From Dehalococcoidia bacterium (GTDB lineage: Bacteria; Chloroflexota; Dehalococcoidia; UBA3495): DNA of 17,229 bases. The first letter of the stretch is position 1. Each line of letters opens with the position of its first letter. The notes below the pieces were generated by a model. It was not told where the DNA came from. It saw only the letters and a list, made by a program, of their open reading frames with translations, and did no database searches. Below are positions 1 to 6,538 of the stretch, in pieces. The translations under genes were made by a program, and so were the position numbers. The DNA is taken from assembly GCA_028822675.1 (NCBI GenBank), contig JAPKDE010000032.1:1-17229 (forward strand). Direction: 5' to 3'.

Positions 1-53
1 TGCCAAGTCTTTTTGATTTGTTCTAGGCGCGCGGTTTCCTGGGGCGTGGGCAT
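1..53 (-). CDS. N-terminal fragment of an unidentified gene, cut by the window edge
   Basis: An ATG at 53..51 on the minus strand opens a frame that runs off the window, reading MPTPQETARLEQIKKTW. It is preceded by a strong Shine-Dalgarno sequence (CGGAGG, with ATTGC before the ATG), which is the main reason to believe it. It lies downstream of the DUF59 gene on the same strand, 114 bp away, with a hairpin between them, so the two could be co-transcribed. Seventeen residues are too few to name a family. Confidence 0.55.
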   Translation of the reverse strand, partial: MPTPQETARLEQIKKTW

Positions 54-106
54 GCAATCCTCCGGATGGGATGATGGGCAGATGGTTTATGGCGCTGAAA
101 TGTTAT

Positions 107-137
107 CCCAGGAGCAGGCACAGGTGCCTGCCCTGGG
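107..137 (-). other. Stem-loop downstream of the DUF59 gene
   Basis: CCCAGG, a bulged A, then GCAGGCA pairs with TGCCTGC and CCTGGG around a CAGG loop, giving 13 base pairs with one bulge. No T-run follows on the minus strand, so it is not a classical intrinsic terminator. It could be an RNA-stability or partial-termination structure between the DUF59 gene and the partial gene at the window edge. Confidence 0.45.
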
Positions 138-167
138 CGTTGGTTGGCAAATTAGAAACTGCCTGGG

Positions 168-473
168 TTAGATGCCCAGCTGGGAGCGGGCTTCTTCGCT
201 AATCTGTTCGGGAGACCAGGGTGGGTCGAAGACCATTTCTATCTCGACTTCCTCAACGCCGTCTAGTTCTTGTATGGCCCACTCAGCCTGCTGGCCAATG
301 TACGGGCCCATGCCGCAACCGGGGAAGGTTAGCGTCATCTGTACGTAAACGTCTGAGTCCTTGACCTGGACATCATAGACCAGGCCGAGGTCAACGATGT
401 TTACTGGAATTTCCGGGTCATACACAGTTTTCAAAGCCTCATAAATCGCTTCTGTGGTTACAACGTCTGCCAT
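168..473 (-). CDS. MIP18/DUF59 family protein (PaaD/SufT-like Fe-S assembly factor)
   Basis: A complete 101-residue protein of the MIP18 (DUF59) family. Such proteins take part in Fe-S cluster assembly or delivery (SufT) or in phenylacetyl-CoA oxygenase maturation (PaaD). The sequence shows the usual family blocks: DPEIPVNIVDLGLVYDV at residues 19-35, then TLTFPGCGMG with the single conserved Cys at position 53, and the closing DPPWSPEQ near residues 83-90. Its length is normal for a single-domain member. The start is supported by the Shine-Dalgarno sequence TAGGAGA seven bases upstream, and a near-consensus promoter lies a short distance upstream (505-533). No suf, isc or paa genes are visible nearby, so its client is unknown. 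The family call is firm; the exact role is inferred only. Confidence 0.9.
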   Translation of the reverse strand: MADVVTTEAIYEALKTVYDPEIPVNIVDLGLVYDVQVKDSDVYVQMTLTFPGCGMGPYIGQQAEWAIQELDGVEEVEIEMVFDPPWSPEQISEEARSQLGI

Positions 474-504
474 GATTATCTCCTAATCGCAAACTTCTGA
501 CTGA

Positions 505-533
505 ATTATATTAAAGTCGACCAAGTTGGTCAA
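505..533 (-). promoter_or_regulatory. Sigma-70-type promoter of the DUF59 gene with a palindrome over the -35
   Basis: On the minus strand TTGACC (533..528) is followed by exactly 17 bp and then a perfect TATAAT (510..505), 32 bp before the ATG. The palindrome GACCAA-G-TTGGTC (519-531 on the plus strand) overlaps the -35 and the start of the spacer. That is a typical position for a dimeric repressor. Confidence 0.75.
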
Positions 534-596
534 CAATTATTCTTAACATTTTTGTGGCGCGATTTTTGGCGCGACGACCGTGGTTTACGCGCATCC

Positions 597-659
597 TTCG
601 ACAAGCTCAGGACGAACGGTTTGGCTGGTAACTGGCCCGTTCGAGGTGAGCCTGTCGAA
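597..659. repeat. Imperfect inverted repeat (REP/MITE-like palindrome)
   Basis: Two 23-bp arms at 597-619 and 637-659 are inverted copies differing at 4 positions, separated by 17 bp. The left arm begins TTCGACAAGCTCAGGACG; the right arm ends GTGAGCCTGTCGAA. It lies in the gap between the DUF59 promoter and the end of the MDR gene. Similar TTCGACAAGCTCAGG palindromes occur as dispersed intergenic repeats in many environmental bacterial genomes. No second copy is present in this window. Confidence 0.65.
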
Positions 660-683
660 CCATCTGATCGTCGTGCAACAAGC

Positions 684-722
684 GTTAATTGCCAAAGCCT
701 TAAGAGTGCTTAAGGAATTAAC
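684..722 (-). other. Compound hairpin at the 3' end of the MDR gene
   Basis: CCTTAAG (698-704) and CTTAAGG (709-715) form a perfect 7-bp stem with an AGTG loop. It is extended by GTTAATT (684-690) pairing with AATTAAC (716-722) across a one-sided 7-nt bulge. The structure overlaps the stop codon of the MDR gene (712..710 on the minus strand). There is no U-run, so it may be a weak terminator or a 3'-end stabiliser. Confidence 0.5.
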
Positions 723-1678
723 AGCAACTTGCCGGTGGTGGCCCTGCTCTCAAGTTGACGGTGCGCTTCCGAAGCGTCGGACAACGGGAATTCGCCGCCG
801 ATCCTGAGATTCAGTTCTCCGGAAGCAACCCAGCCAAGAACGTCGCCGGCCCGCTTTTCCAACTCGGCACGGTTGACCGTGTAGTCCCCGAGACCAGGGC
901 GGGTGAGTGAAAGTGACCCAGCGCCCAAGATTCCAGGGCTAATGGGATCAGGCGCTCCGCTGGCGGCACCGTAGAGGACCATATGGCCCCGACGACTCAG
1001 GCTGCTGATGCTCTGGAGGAAAGTGGTTTTTCCCACGCCGTCGTACACCGCCTGTACGCCCTCGCCGTCAGTGGCTTTCTTGACCTCTTCGGCAAAGTCC
1101 TTCTGGGTGTAGAGAATCACATGGTCAGCGCCGGCCCCTTTGGAGAGCTCAGCCTTTTCTTCAGTGGAAACGGTGGAGAACACATAGCCGCCCAGACGTT
1201 TAATCATCTGAGTCAACAATAGCCCCATTCCGCCGGCTCCAGCGTGGACAATGACCCGGTCGCCCTTCTGCACGGCATAGGTGGAGTGACAGAGATAGTG
1301 GGCGGTCATCCCTTGTAGGATGGCGGCAGCGCCAGCTTTGGCGTCTACACCGCTGGGCCGGATCATCAAGCGCCAGGCGGGCACAACGGCCAGCTCGGCA
1401 TAGGTGCCGGGAGCGGTGCAGTAGGTGACTTCGTCGCCCACCTTGACTTCCGTTACGCCGGGGCCAATAGCCTGAACAACTCCAGCGCCTTCTACGCCAA
1501 TGATGCGAGGCAGGGGCGGGCCGGGGTTTACGCCCTGGCGGCTGTAGACATCGGTGAAGTTAACACCGGCCGCTTGAATTTTGACTACTGCCTCTCCCTC
1601 TCCGGGAGTGGGGTCGGCCACGTCGACGTACTTCATTACCCCGGGACCGCCGAATTCGGTGATCTGTGCTGCTTTCAT
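710..1678 (-). CDS. NAD(P)H:quinone oxidoreductase-like MDR protein
   Basis: A 322-residue medium-chain dehydrogenase/reductase of the quinone oxidoreductase (zeta-crystallin/QorA) group. These cytosolic enzymes reduce quinones or enoyl-type substrates with NAD(P)H. Visible features are the GroES-like N-terminal half (for example AAGVNFTDVYSRQG at residues 37-50 and GVEGAGVV at 61-68), the Rossmann motif AGAGGMG at 146-152, and the C-terminal GKLLLIP. The catalytic and structural zinc ligands of true alcohol dehydrogenases are absent, as expected for this group. Its length matches the family. The start is fixed by the Shine-Dalgarno sequence CAGGAGG just upstream. It sits alone between non-coding gaps, so its natural substrate cannot be read from context. 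Confidence 0.9.
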   Translation of the reverse strand: MKAAQITEFGGPGVMKYVDVADPTPGEGEAVVKIQAAGVNFTDVYSRQGVNPGPPLPRIIGVEGAGVVQAIGPGVTEVKVGDEVTYCTAPGTYAELAVVPAWRLMIRPSGVDAKAGAAAILQGMTAHYLCHSTYAVQKGDRVIVHAGAGGMGLLLTQMIKRLGGYVFSTVSTEEKAELSKGAGADHVILYTQKDFAEEVKKATDGEGVQAVYDGVGKTTFLQSISSLSRRGHMVLYGAASGAPDPISPGILGAGSLSLTRPGLGDYTVNRAELEKRAGDVLGWVASGELNLRIGGEFPLSDASEAHRQLESRATTGKLLLIP

Positions 1679-1827
1679 GTTGAGCCCTCCTGAATCATCG
1701 TAAAAATAATGGCTATAAACCGATATTTCTTAGGTGTCTTATGAATGGCGGTAAGTATACACCTGGGATAGATGACAGGCCCGCCGAAAAATCATGCGAT
1801 AAAGAATGGCGGCAATGGAGAAAATAA

Positions 1828-1858
1828 AAAGGCTGGGCCGTTTACCGGCCCAGCCTTT
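1828..1858 (-). terminator. Intrinsic terminator of the PEPCK-like gene
   Basis: GGCTGGGCCG (1831-1840) and CGGCCCAGCC (1846-1855) form a perfect 10-bp GC-rich stem with a 5-nt loop, extended by A-T pairs. On the minus strand it is followed by TTTTTATTTT. It lies 16 bp beyond the stop of the gene ending at 1874. Confidence 0.85.
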
Positions 1859-1873
1859 AAGAACTGCTGTTTG

Positions 1874-4147
1874 TTAGGAGGTGATGCCCAGAGCAGACAG
1901 GGCAGAATCGCTATTTGGAATACTGAGTCCTGACTCCTTGAACATCTCCTGAAGCTTCTGCGACACGGCCGCGTCAGGTGAGATCCCCTCGCCGCGACGG
2001 GCTTCCAAGTCGGCTAGGGTGTTATAAGGTTGGTCCACATTCCAATAGAAGGAAAGCAACCAGGTCAACTCGCGTTCGTTATTGGGAACCGGGATATCCG
2101 AGATGTCATAGATGTTGTTCAACACCTTGGTGTAGCGGAGGATTCCGGCCTTGTCCGCGGAGTTCTCGCCGTAGAATCTGCGGCGGCTCAATTCGGTGAT
2201 GCGCTGGGTGTAGTCGGCGTCTCCGTAAATGTTCTTTGGCAGCCACTCGGTGCGGAGGTCAACGATTTCGTTGCCGTTTTCATCGACAATGGCAACCGCT
2301 GCATCAGAACCCAACTCGGGCTCGTATTCGAACTTCACTGCGTCTCGGAGCAGTGCTTCCTGGAGCATGAGCGTCAGATCCCGTGGGATCTTCTTGTATC
2401 GGTCTCCGGTGGCCGCGCTATTGCTGTCAGCTCCCACTCCGCCGGTATTGAATACGAAGTACTGTTGATTAAGTCCGCCCTCTTCAATCTTCTTGACGAT
2501 GTTGTAGAGGTTGTTGGCGTTCTCGTCTTCCAGTCCAATAATGAATGGGTCTGAGAAGTACTCAACATAAGGCTGGCCGATGACACCGATAGCGGCACCC
2601 ATCTGAACTGCTTCACCATACATCAGACTCCTGATGTACTGGTCGGCAGACAGTCGGCGCAGCGGCGGCACCACAGTGTTTTGGCGCATCACTGCTTGCC
2701 AGAACACCTGGTCGGTGTCTTCCATTGGTACGTGAACGCCCGCAGTCTCTCGGCCGCTGGTGATCCTGCCCAAGATGTCGTTGGCGCCCTTTCTGGCGAC
2801 CAGCCTGTTGCGGGAAAGGGTCACCCGCATGTTGCGGACAGGGTTGGCTAGGAAGTTGGGCTTGTATGAAGACATGTCGATCGGCACGTTTTCCAACGTC
2901 TCTTCGGCGTTGGGGTCTTGGTCGGTGCCGCGAACGGATTCAAAGGTGATGGGGTCTTCTGCGTGGTTGAGACCAAACGGCATGGCGTACATGTTGTTCT
3001 CTGTGCCGTCGATGCCGTAGTAAATGGTGGACTGCTTGCCGTCTTTGTCGACCTTGATGGGGTCTTTCAATTCCTGCAGCAGGACAATATCGTCGTTCAT
3101 CGGGTAAACGCCTTCATCGGCGTCGGTCTTCAAGCTGAGCCTCTTGGCCAGTTCGCTGTTGGCGAGCTCCAGCATGATAGTCAGGGTGCTCTTGCCGTGA
3201 AGCGATGGCCCAACGGTAATTAAGGCAGTGTTCTTGCTTTGGCCGGTTAGTGTCTTGGCGCGGGCCATGCTGAGGGCGGCTTGGATCGCCAAACCGTCTT
3301 TTTCTTTGACTAGGAACATGGCGATGGATAGCGGGCCCATTTTGTGTTCGCCAACATAGTCAAAGCCCAAGTGGAGCGAAAGGCCACGAGTGGGAGCCTT
3401 GAAGACTAGTTGGGTGAAGCCGGCGTCAATTAGTCGTTTCTTCAGTTCTTCCGGCAATCCCAGATCTTCCATCCAATGGGGTAGAGATACCTCAAGGATG
3501 TCTGGGGTTTGGCGGCTGATTTCTTCGGTGGCCGGGAAAGTGAGTTGACGCCACATGATAGGAATCTGCATGTACTTGGTGCCAAAGAGCATCTGGCGGG
3601 CGTGGAAAGAGCGCCCAGGGGCGTCTCCCACCTGGCGGTCTGACTGGACAATGGTGTCGCCTGCAGTCAATTTCTCTTCCAGGAATTTGTTGATGTAGCT
3701 GAAGACCTCAGTGAATAAGACCTGGTTCTCAGTGCTGAAGACCACGCCGTCACGGTTCTTTGCGAACCCGTCGATAAAGTACATTGTCAGGTCGGGGCGG
3801 CGTACCACACCCAATTGGCTGAAGAACGCGTATCCGCCGGTGTCCAAGCGGACGACCACTCCGGGCCATGCACGACCAGCGGCTTTCCCCGCAGCGTTGG
3901 CTACCTCTGCCTCTTTGTCGATGGCGCCGGCTTCAGTTAAGAAGGCCTGTTGCTCGGCCTCTGGGAGGTCTTGCAACACGTTCATGTGGCTAACTAGCCA
4001 TTCTTGGGAAGGGTTGTTAAATTCGGCGCCGGGCTTATGACCCTGATGGGCCAAAGCAACCAGACGGTCCAGCTCTTTTACGAATGCCGGGTCGGCAATG
4101 GGGCCGGCAAGGGATGATCCAGCGGGTGGTTGTTGTTTGGGGCTCAT
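1874..4147 (-). CDS. Large ATP-dependent PEP carboxykinase-like protein
   Basis: A 757-residue protein whose central and C-terminal parts resemble ATP-type phosphoenolpyruvate carboxykinase (PckA), the gluconeogenic enzyme that converts oxaloacetate and ATP to PEP. The likeness rests on a P-loop-like GPSLHGKST (residues 313-321) in place of GLSGTGKTT, on YPMNDDIVLL (348-357) where PckA has its metal-binding GDDEHGW, on PPLRRLSADQYI (494-505) matching PPVSRLTADQ, and on FVFNTGGVG (564-572) matching the LVNTGW region. About 230 N-terminal residues and a ~130-residue C-terminal tail have no clear counterpart, and PckA is usually near 540 residues. The Shine-Dalgarno sequence is weak (GGAAT about 10 bases before the ATG). 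A dedicated terminator follows, so it is probably monocistronic. The fold assignment is reasonable; activity as a true PEPCK is uncertain because the phosphate-binding loop is altered. Confidence 0.65.
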   Translation of the reverse strand: MSPKQQPPAGSSLAGPIADPAFVKELDRLVALAHQGHKPGAEFNNPSQEWLVSHMNVLQDLPEAEQQAFLTEAGAIDKEAEVANAAGKAAGRAWPGVVVRLDTGGYAFFSQLGVVRRPDLTMYFIDGFAKNRDGVVFSTENQVLFTEVFSYINKFLEEKLTAGDTIVQSDRQVGDAPGRSFHARQMLFGTKYMQIPIMWRQLTFPATEEISRQTPDILEVSLPHWMEDLGLPEELKKRLIDAGFTQLVFKAPTRGLSLHLGFDYVGEHKMGPLSIAMFLVKEKDGLAIQAALSMARAKTLTGQSKNTALITVGPSLHGKSTLTIMLELANSELAKRLSLKTDADEGVYPMNDDIVLLQELKDPIKVDKDGKQSTIYYGIDGTENNMYAMPFGLNHAEDPITFESVRGTDQDPNAEETLENVPIDMSSYKPNFLANPVRNMRVTLSRNRLVARKGANDILGRITSGRETAGVHVPMEDTDQVFWQAVMRQNTVVPPLRRLSADQYIRSLMYGEAVQMGAAIGVIGQPYVEYFSDPFIIGLEDENANNLYNIVKKIEEGGLNQQYFVFNTGGVGADSNSAATGDRYKKIPRDLTLMLQEALLRDAVKFEYEPELGSDAAVAIVDENGNEIVDLRTEWLPKNIYGDADYTQRITELSRRRFYGENSADKAGILRYTKVLNNIYDISDIPVPNNERELTWLLSFYWNVDQPYNTLADLEARRGEGISPDAAVSQKLQEMFKESGLSIPNSDSALSALGITS

Positions 4148-4850
4148 GATTTCGGATTCCGTTATTAGTAAGATTGGGTTACTGTGCTGCTACTGTTGGG
4201 CTGGCACGGGTAACTCGGCAGGCGTAACGCACAAAGCCGACAGTATGCTACATCCTACCTAGTCTCAAGTAAAGGCTTGCTCTGTGACTGGGGCAACGTG
4301 AATTCAAGGAATCGCCTAATCTTCGCCGCCTATTTACTGACCTGCCCCATCTCAGCTTGGTTTTGGGGCCAAGATTAGCCAGATTTTACCAACCACTCCG
4401 AGAATATATTCAAGCGAATATCAAGCGAGTTTTCCGAGCAAGTTTTAGAGGCGAATTCAAGCCAAGGTTCCCATCAAATTGGAGCTAAGAACGCCGATAT
4501 ATACCGGCCATCCGCCCTTGGGTTTAACGCACCAATTCAATTAGAGGAAACACGTAATCAGCCACACGCTGGACCAGTTAGCCCTCCCCAGGAGGAAACC
4601 TTCGGATTGCCTTTGCAGCCGGTAACTGGTATCCTTTTAAGGTGATTTGTGCTTCTAAAGAGGCATATTCCACTATAGAGAACCCCCCGTAAAGAACGCA
4701 GTGAAGATTCCGGATACAGGCTCCCAATTACGGTCTCCGGATACCTCCTCTAAGCACTCCGGCCAGTCCCTACCTTGTTAGTGGTAGTCTGGCGCACGTT
4801 TACGATAGCTGAACACGGACCGAAGACTTACTGAAGGTGGAGGTACTTGA
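4148..4850. other. 703-bp non-coding region between divergent genes
   Basis: I see no ORF with coding character and no RNA gene. On the minus side a weak promoter candidate for the PEPCK-like gene is TTGAGA (4268..4263) with CATACT (4247..4242), spaced 15 bp. Other small features are the direct repeat TCAAGCGA at 4410-4417 and 4421-4428, and CCGGATAC repeated at about 4709 and 4736. The plus-strand GTG at 4851 has a good Shine-Dalgarno sequence. The region is long for this tightly packed window and may hold promoters and long 5' leaders for both genes. Confidence 0.5.
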
Positions 4851-5672
4851 GTGACGACTGAGCAAAGCCCTTTAATTTCGGAAGCTCTGAAGCATTTTGT
4901 GGCAGCCAAGAAGTCCGCAAAAACAGTCCAGCAAAGTCACCAGGAACTAGGCCGTTTTGTGGCCTGGTGTGGCAGGGAACGTAGAGTTTCCGAATTGGCG
5001 CCCTCAGAAATTGCTGAGTACGCTCAGCAGATTGGTCTTGGCGGAGCAGAGTCCGTCACTCGATTAGGCCCCGTTAAGATTTTCCTCGCTTATTGGAAAG
5101 ACCAGGGATGGATTGAAAACGGTCTGGCATCCCACCTCAGAGTCCCCCGCACCCGCCGCACTGCCGCAAAGTCCAATGTCCGGACCAATGGCCGCAGCGG
5201 CACCTCCGGCTCCCAACTCAGCCAAGAAGGCTACGACCGCTTGGTTGGTCAACTTGATGACCTGAAAGACCAACGGGCTCTCGTGCTCGAAGATATCAAA
5301 CGGGCCATGGCAGATAAAGACTTCCGTGAAAACGCCCCTTTGGATGCAGCCAAAGACCAGCAGGGAATCGTTGAACTCCGCATTCGCGAACTTGAAGCCA
5401 GCATCAACAACGCTCAGATACTTCCTGAGGGCGTGTCCTCCAAGGTAGCCCGCTCCGCAGTTGGTGCCAAGGTCACCCTGAAAGATACCAACTCCGGAAA
5501 GACCTTGGCATACACACTGGTAGATGTCCGTGAAGCAGACGTATCTGAAGGTAAGATTTCGACTACCTCACCAGTCGGTCAGGCCCTTTTGGACCGGACA
5601 GTAGGTGAAGAAGTCACAATCAACGTCCCCAAAGGAACTCTCCGGTACTTGGTGCAACGCATCACTGGCTAG
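4851..5672 (+). CDS. Fusion of a recombinase-type SAM-like domain with a GreA-type transcription factor
   Basis: A 273-residue protein with two recognisable parts. Residues about 6-100 match the N-terminal core-binding (SAM-like) domain of tyrosine recombinases such as XerC/D: a long helix with the pattern SAKTVQQSHQELGRFVAWC, then the LAPSEIAEYAQ block and RLGPVKIFLAYWKDQGWIE. No recombinase catalytic domain follows. Residues about 121-273 form a full GreA: LSQEGYDRLVGQLDDLK opens the coiled coil, the tip reads DKDFRENAPLDAAKDQQ with the expected acidic pair D157 and E160, and the C-terminal FKBP-like domain ends with SPVGQALLDRTVGEEV and LRYLVQRI. GreA rescues backtracked RNA polymerase by stimulating transcript cleavage. 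The linker (101-120) is basic and Gly/Ser-rich. The start is GTG with AGGTGGAGG upstream. Two terminators follow. The domain calls are strong; how the extra domain alters function is unknown. Confidence 0.88.
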   Translation: MTTEQSPLISEALKHFVAAKKSAKTVQQSHQELGRFVAWCGRERRVSELAPSEIAEYAQQIGLGGAESVTRLGPVKIFLAYWKDQGWIENGLASHLRVPRTRRTAAKSNVRTNGRSGTSGSQLSQEGYDRLVGQLDDLKDQRALVLEDIKRAMADKDFRENAPLDAAKDQQGIVELRIRELEASINNAQILPEGVSSKVARSAVGAKVTLKDTNSGKTLAYTLVDVREADVSEGKISTTSPVGQALLDRTVGEEVTINVPKGTLRYLVQRITG

Positions 5673-5695
5673 TTAGATTCTCAACATGGAACATC

Positions 5696-5734
5696 AAAAG
5701 GTCGCCCCATTAAACCGGGGCGGCCTTTTATTTT
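5696..5734 (+). terminator. Intrinsic terminator of the GreA-fusion gene
   Basis: GGTCGCCCC (5700-5708) pairs with GGGGCGGCC (5717-5725, one G-U pair) around an 8-nt loop, with flanking A/T pairs and a TTTTATTTT tract. It lies about 25 bp after the stop codon. Confidence 0.9.
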
Positions 5735-5813
5735 GCCAAAATATGAGTTGAGCTATGACCGGAAAATGACTAGACATAAAACCGTGGTTAAACCGTGCTT
5801 AAAAATGACAAAC

Positions 5814-5848
5814 AAAAGGCGTCCCATTAACCGAGACGCCTTTTTATT
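5814..5848. terminator. Second, bidirectional terminator between the convergent genes
   Basis: GGCGTC (5818-5823) pairs with GACGCC (5835-5840), flanked by AAAA and TTTTTATTT on the plus strand and TTTTGTTTG on the minus strand. It can therefore stop both the GreA-fusion transcript and the peroxiredoxin transcript ending at 5880. Its loop (CCATTAACCG) closely resembles that of the terminator 110 bp upstream. Confidence 0.75.
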
Positions 5849-5879
5849 TGCCTGTGAGTCCGGTGTGGCTAGGTTTGAG

Positions 5880-6341
5880 CTAGTCTAGCTCTTCAACCAC
5901 GCCGAAGATGTCTACGGGGTTGGGCAGAGTGCCCGGTTCGTATTCCTCACGGAAACGAATCACGCCACCTTTGTCGATGATAATCACGGCCCGTTTGCTG
6001 GCACCGCGCTCTTCGTTGAAAAGGTCGTAAGCCTTGCTGGCTTCACCCTTGGGATGGAAGTCGGACAACTCCGGGTAGGGTAGTCCGCCCAATGCCGTGC
6101 TCCACGCCTTGTGGGAAGGAACTGTATCGCAGCTTATGCCCAGAACCTGAGCATTGTTATCCTCGAACCGTTTGTACTCCTGACGGAACGAAGTTGCTTG
6201 TGTCGTTCAACCAGCGGTGAAATCGAACACGTGGAATGAAAGGACAACTGTCTTCTCGCCCTTGTAGTCGCTTAGGGAAACATCCCCATCGGCGGAAGGC
6301 AGTTTAAAATCGGGGGCTACATCGCCAACTTGAGCCGGCAT
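5880..6341 (-). CDS. AhpE-like peroxiredoxin, probable selenoprotein (in-frame TGA at the peroxidatic position)
   Basis: A thioredoxin-fold peroxiredoxin that reduces peroxides through a reactive Cys or Sec. Read through a TGA at 6209..6207, the frame is uninterrupted for 153 codons, the usual AhpE length. Residues 1-44 hold VGDVAPDFKLPSADG and VLSFHVFDFTAG. Codon 45 is TGA, where the family has the peroxidatic Cys (the FTxxC motif). Then come TTQATSFRQEY, VLGISCDTVPSHKAW with Cys71 as a possible resolving cysteine, and KRAVIIIDKGGVIRF carrying the conserved active-site Arg. Both halves are well conserved and in the same frame, and a stem-loop of bacterial SECIS type follows the TGA. I therefore read TGA as selenocysteine. 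I chose the ATG at 6341 because AAGGTGGGAAT precedes it and the protein begins at the normal place; an ATG at 6413 would add 24 non-family residues. The alternative is a pseudogene with a Cys-to-stop change. No sel genes lie in the window. Confidence 0.85.
6161..6193 (-). promoter_or_regulatory. Candidate bacterial SECIS element
   Basis: Thirteen nucleotides after the TGA, the mRNA can fold as CUUCG-UU-CCGU, an 11-nt loop CAGGAGUACAA, then ACGG-UU-CGAGG. This gives nine base pairs (one G-U) around a symmetric U-U/U-U internal loop. The GG in the apical loop lies about 26 nt from the UGA, within the spacing known for bacterial SECIS elements read by SelB. The loop's G residues are at its third and fourth positions, slightly later than the usual first two. 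Confidence 0.6.
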
Positions 6342-6401
6342 ATTCCCACCTTTTAAATTGTAGATTTGGGCACCGCAGAAATACGAAGCCCATGGGCGCA
6401 G

Positions 6402-6407
6402 ATTATA
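6402..6407 (-). promoter_or_regulatory. Probable -10 element of the peroxiredoxin gene
   Basis: A perfect TATAAT (6407..6402 on the minus strand) lies 60 bp upstream of the chosen ATG. No convincing -35 hexamer is seen at 16-18 bp, so activator help or a weak promoter is possible. A start of transcription here would exclude the upstream ATG at 6413, supporting the shorter protein. Confidence 0.45.
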
Positions 6408-6463
6408 CCTCACAATTTAATGGGGGACACTCATTTGGCAGATTAAATCCGTTCTGAACGCCG

Positions 6464-6472
6464 TGATATACT
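6464..6472 (+). promoter_or_regulatory. Probable extended -10 promoter of the exonuclease gene
   Basis: TGATATACT contains the extended -10 TGn followed by TATACT, about 67 bp before the GTG start. No good -35 is visible, which is usual for extended -10 promoters. Confidence 0.4.
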
Positions 6473-6538
6473 TGGCCGCGTTGTCGATAGGGACATTTAC
6501 TGGGGTTTTCGGGTCATCTTTTTTGTGGGGGATGTGTA

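Noticed and set aside
580..807. Plus-strand ORF of 75 codons
   Set aside because: It runs through the inverted repeat and antisense over the end of the MDR gene, with no ribosome-binding site and no protein-like composition.
2030..2554. Plus-strand ORF of 174 codons inside the PEPCK-like gene
   Set aside because: It is fully antisense to a frame with clear PEPCK-type motifs; its openness follows from codon bias.
4851..5672. Active integrase or phage element
   Set aside because: Only the N-terminal SAM-like domain is present; there is no catalytic Arg-His-Tyr domain, no att-like repeat and no phage gene nearby.
6342..6413. Longer peroxiredoxin start at the ATG at 6413
   Set aside because: The added 24 residues do not belong to the family, the site lacks a ribosome-binding site and includes the likely -10 element; the ATG at 6341 has a good one.
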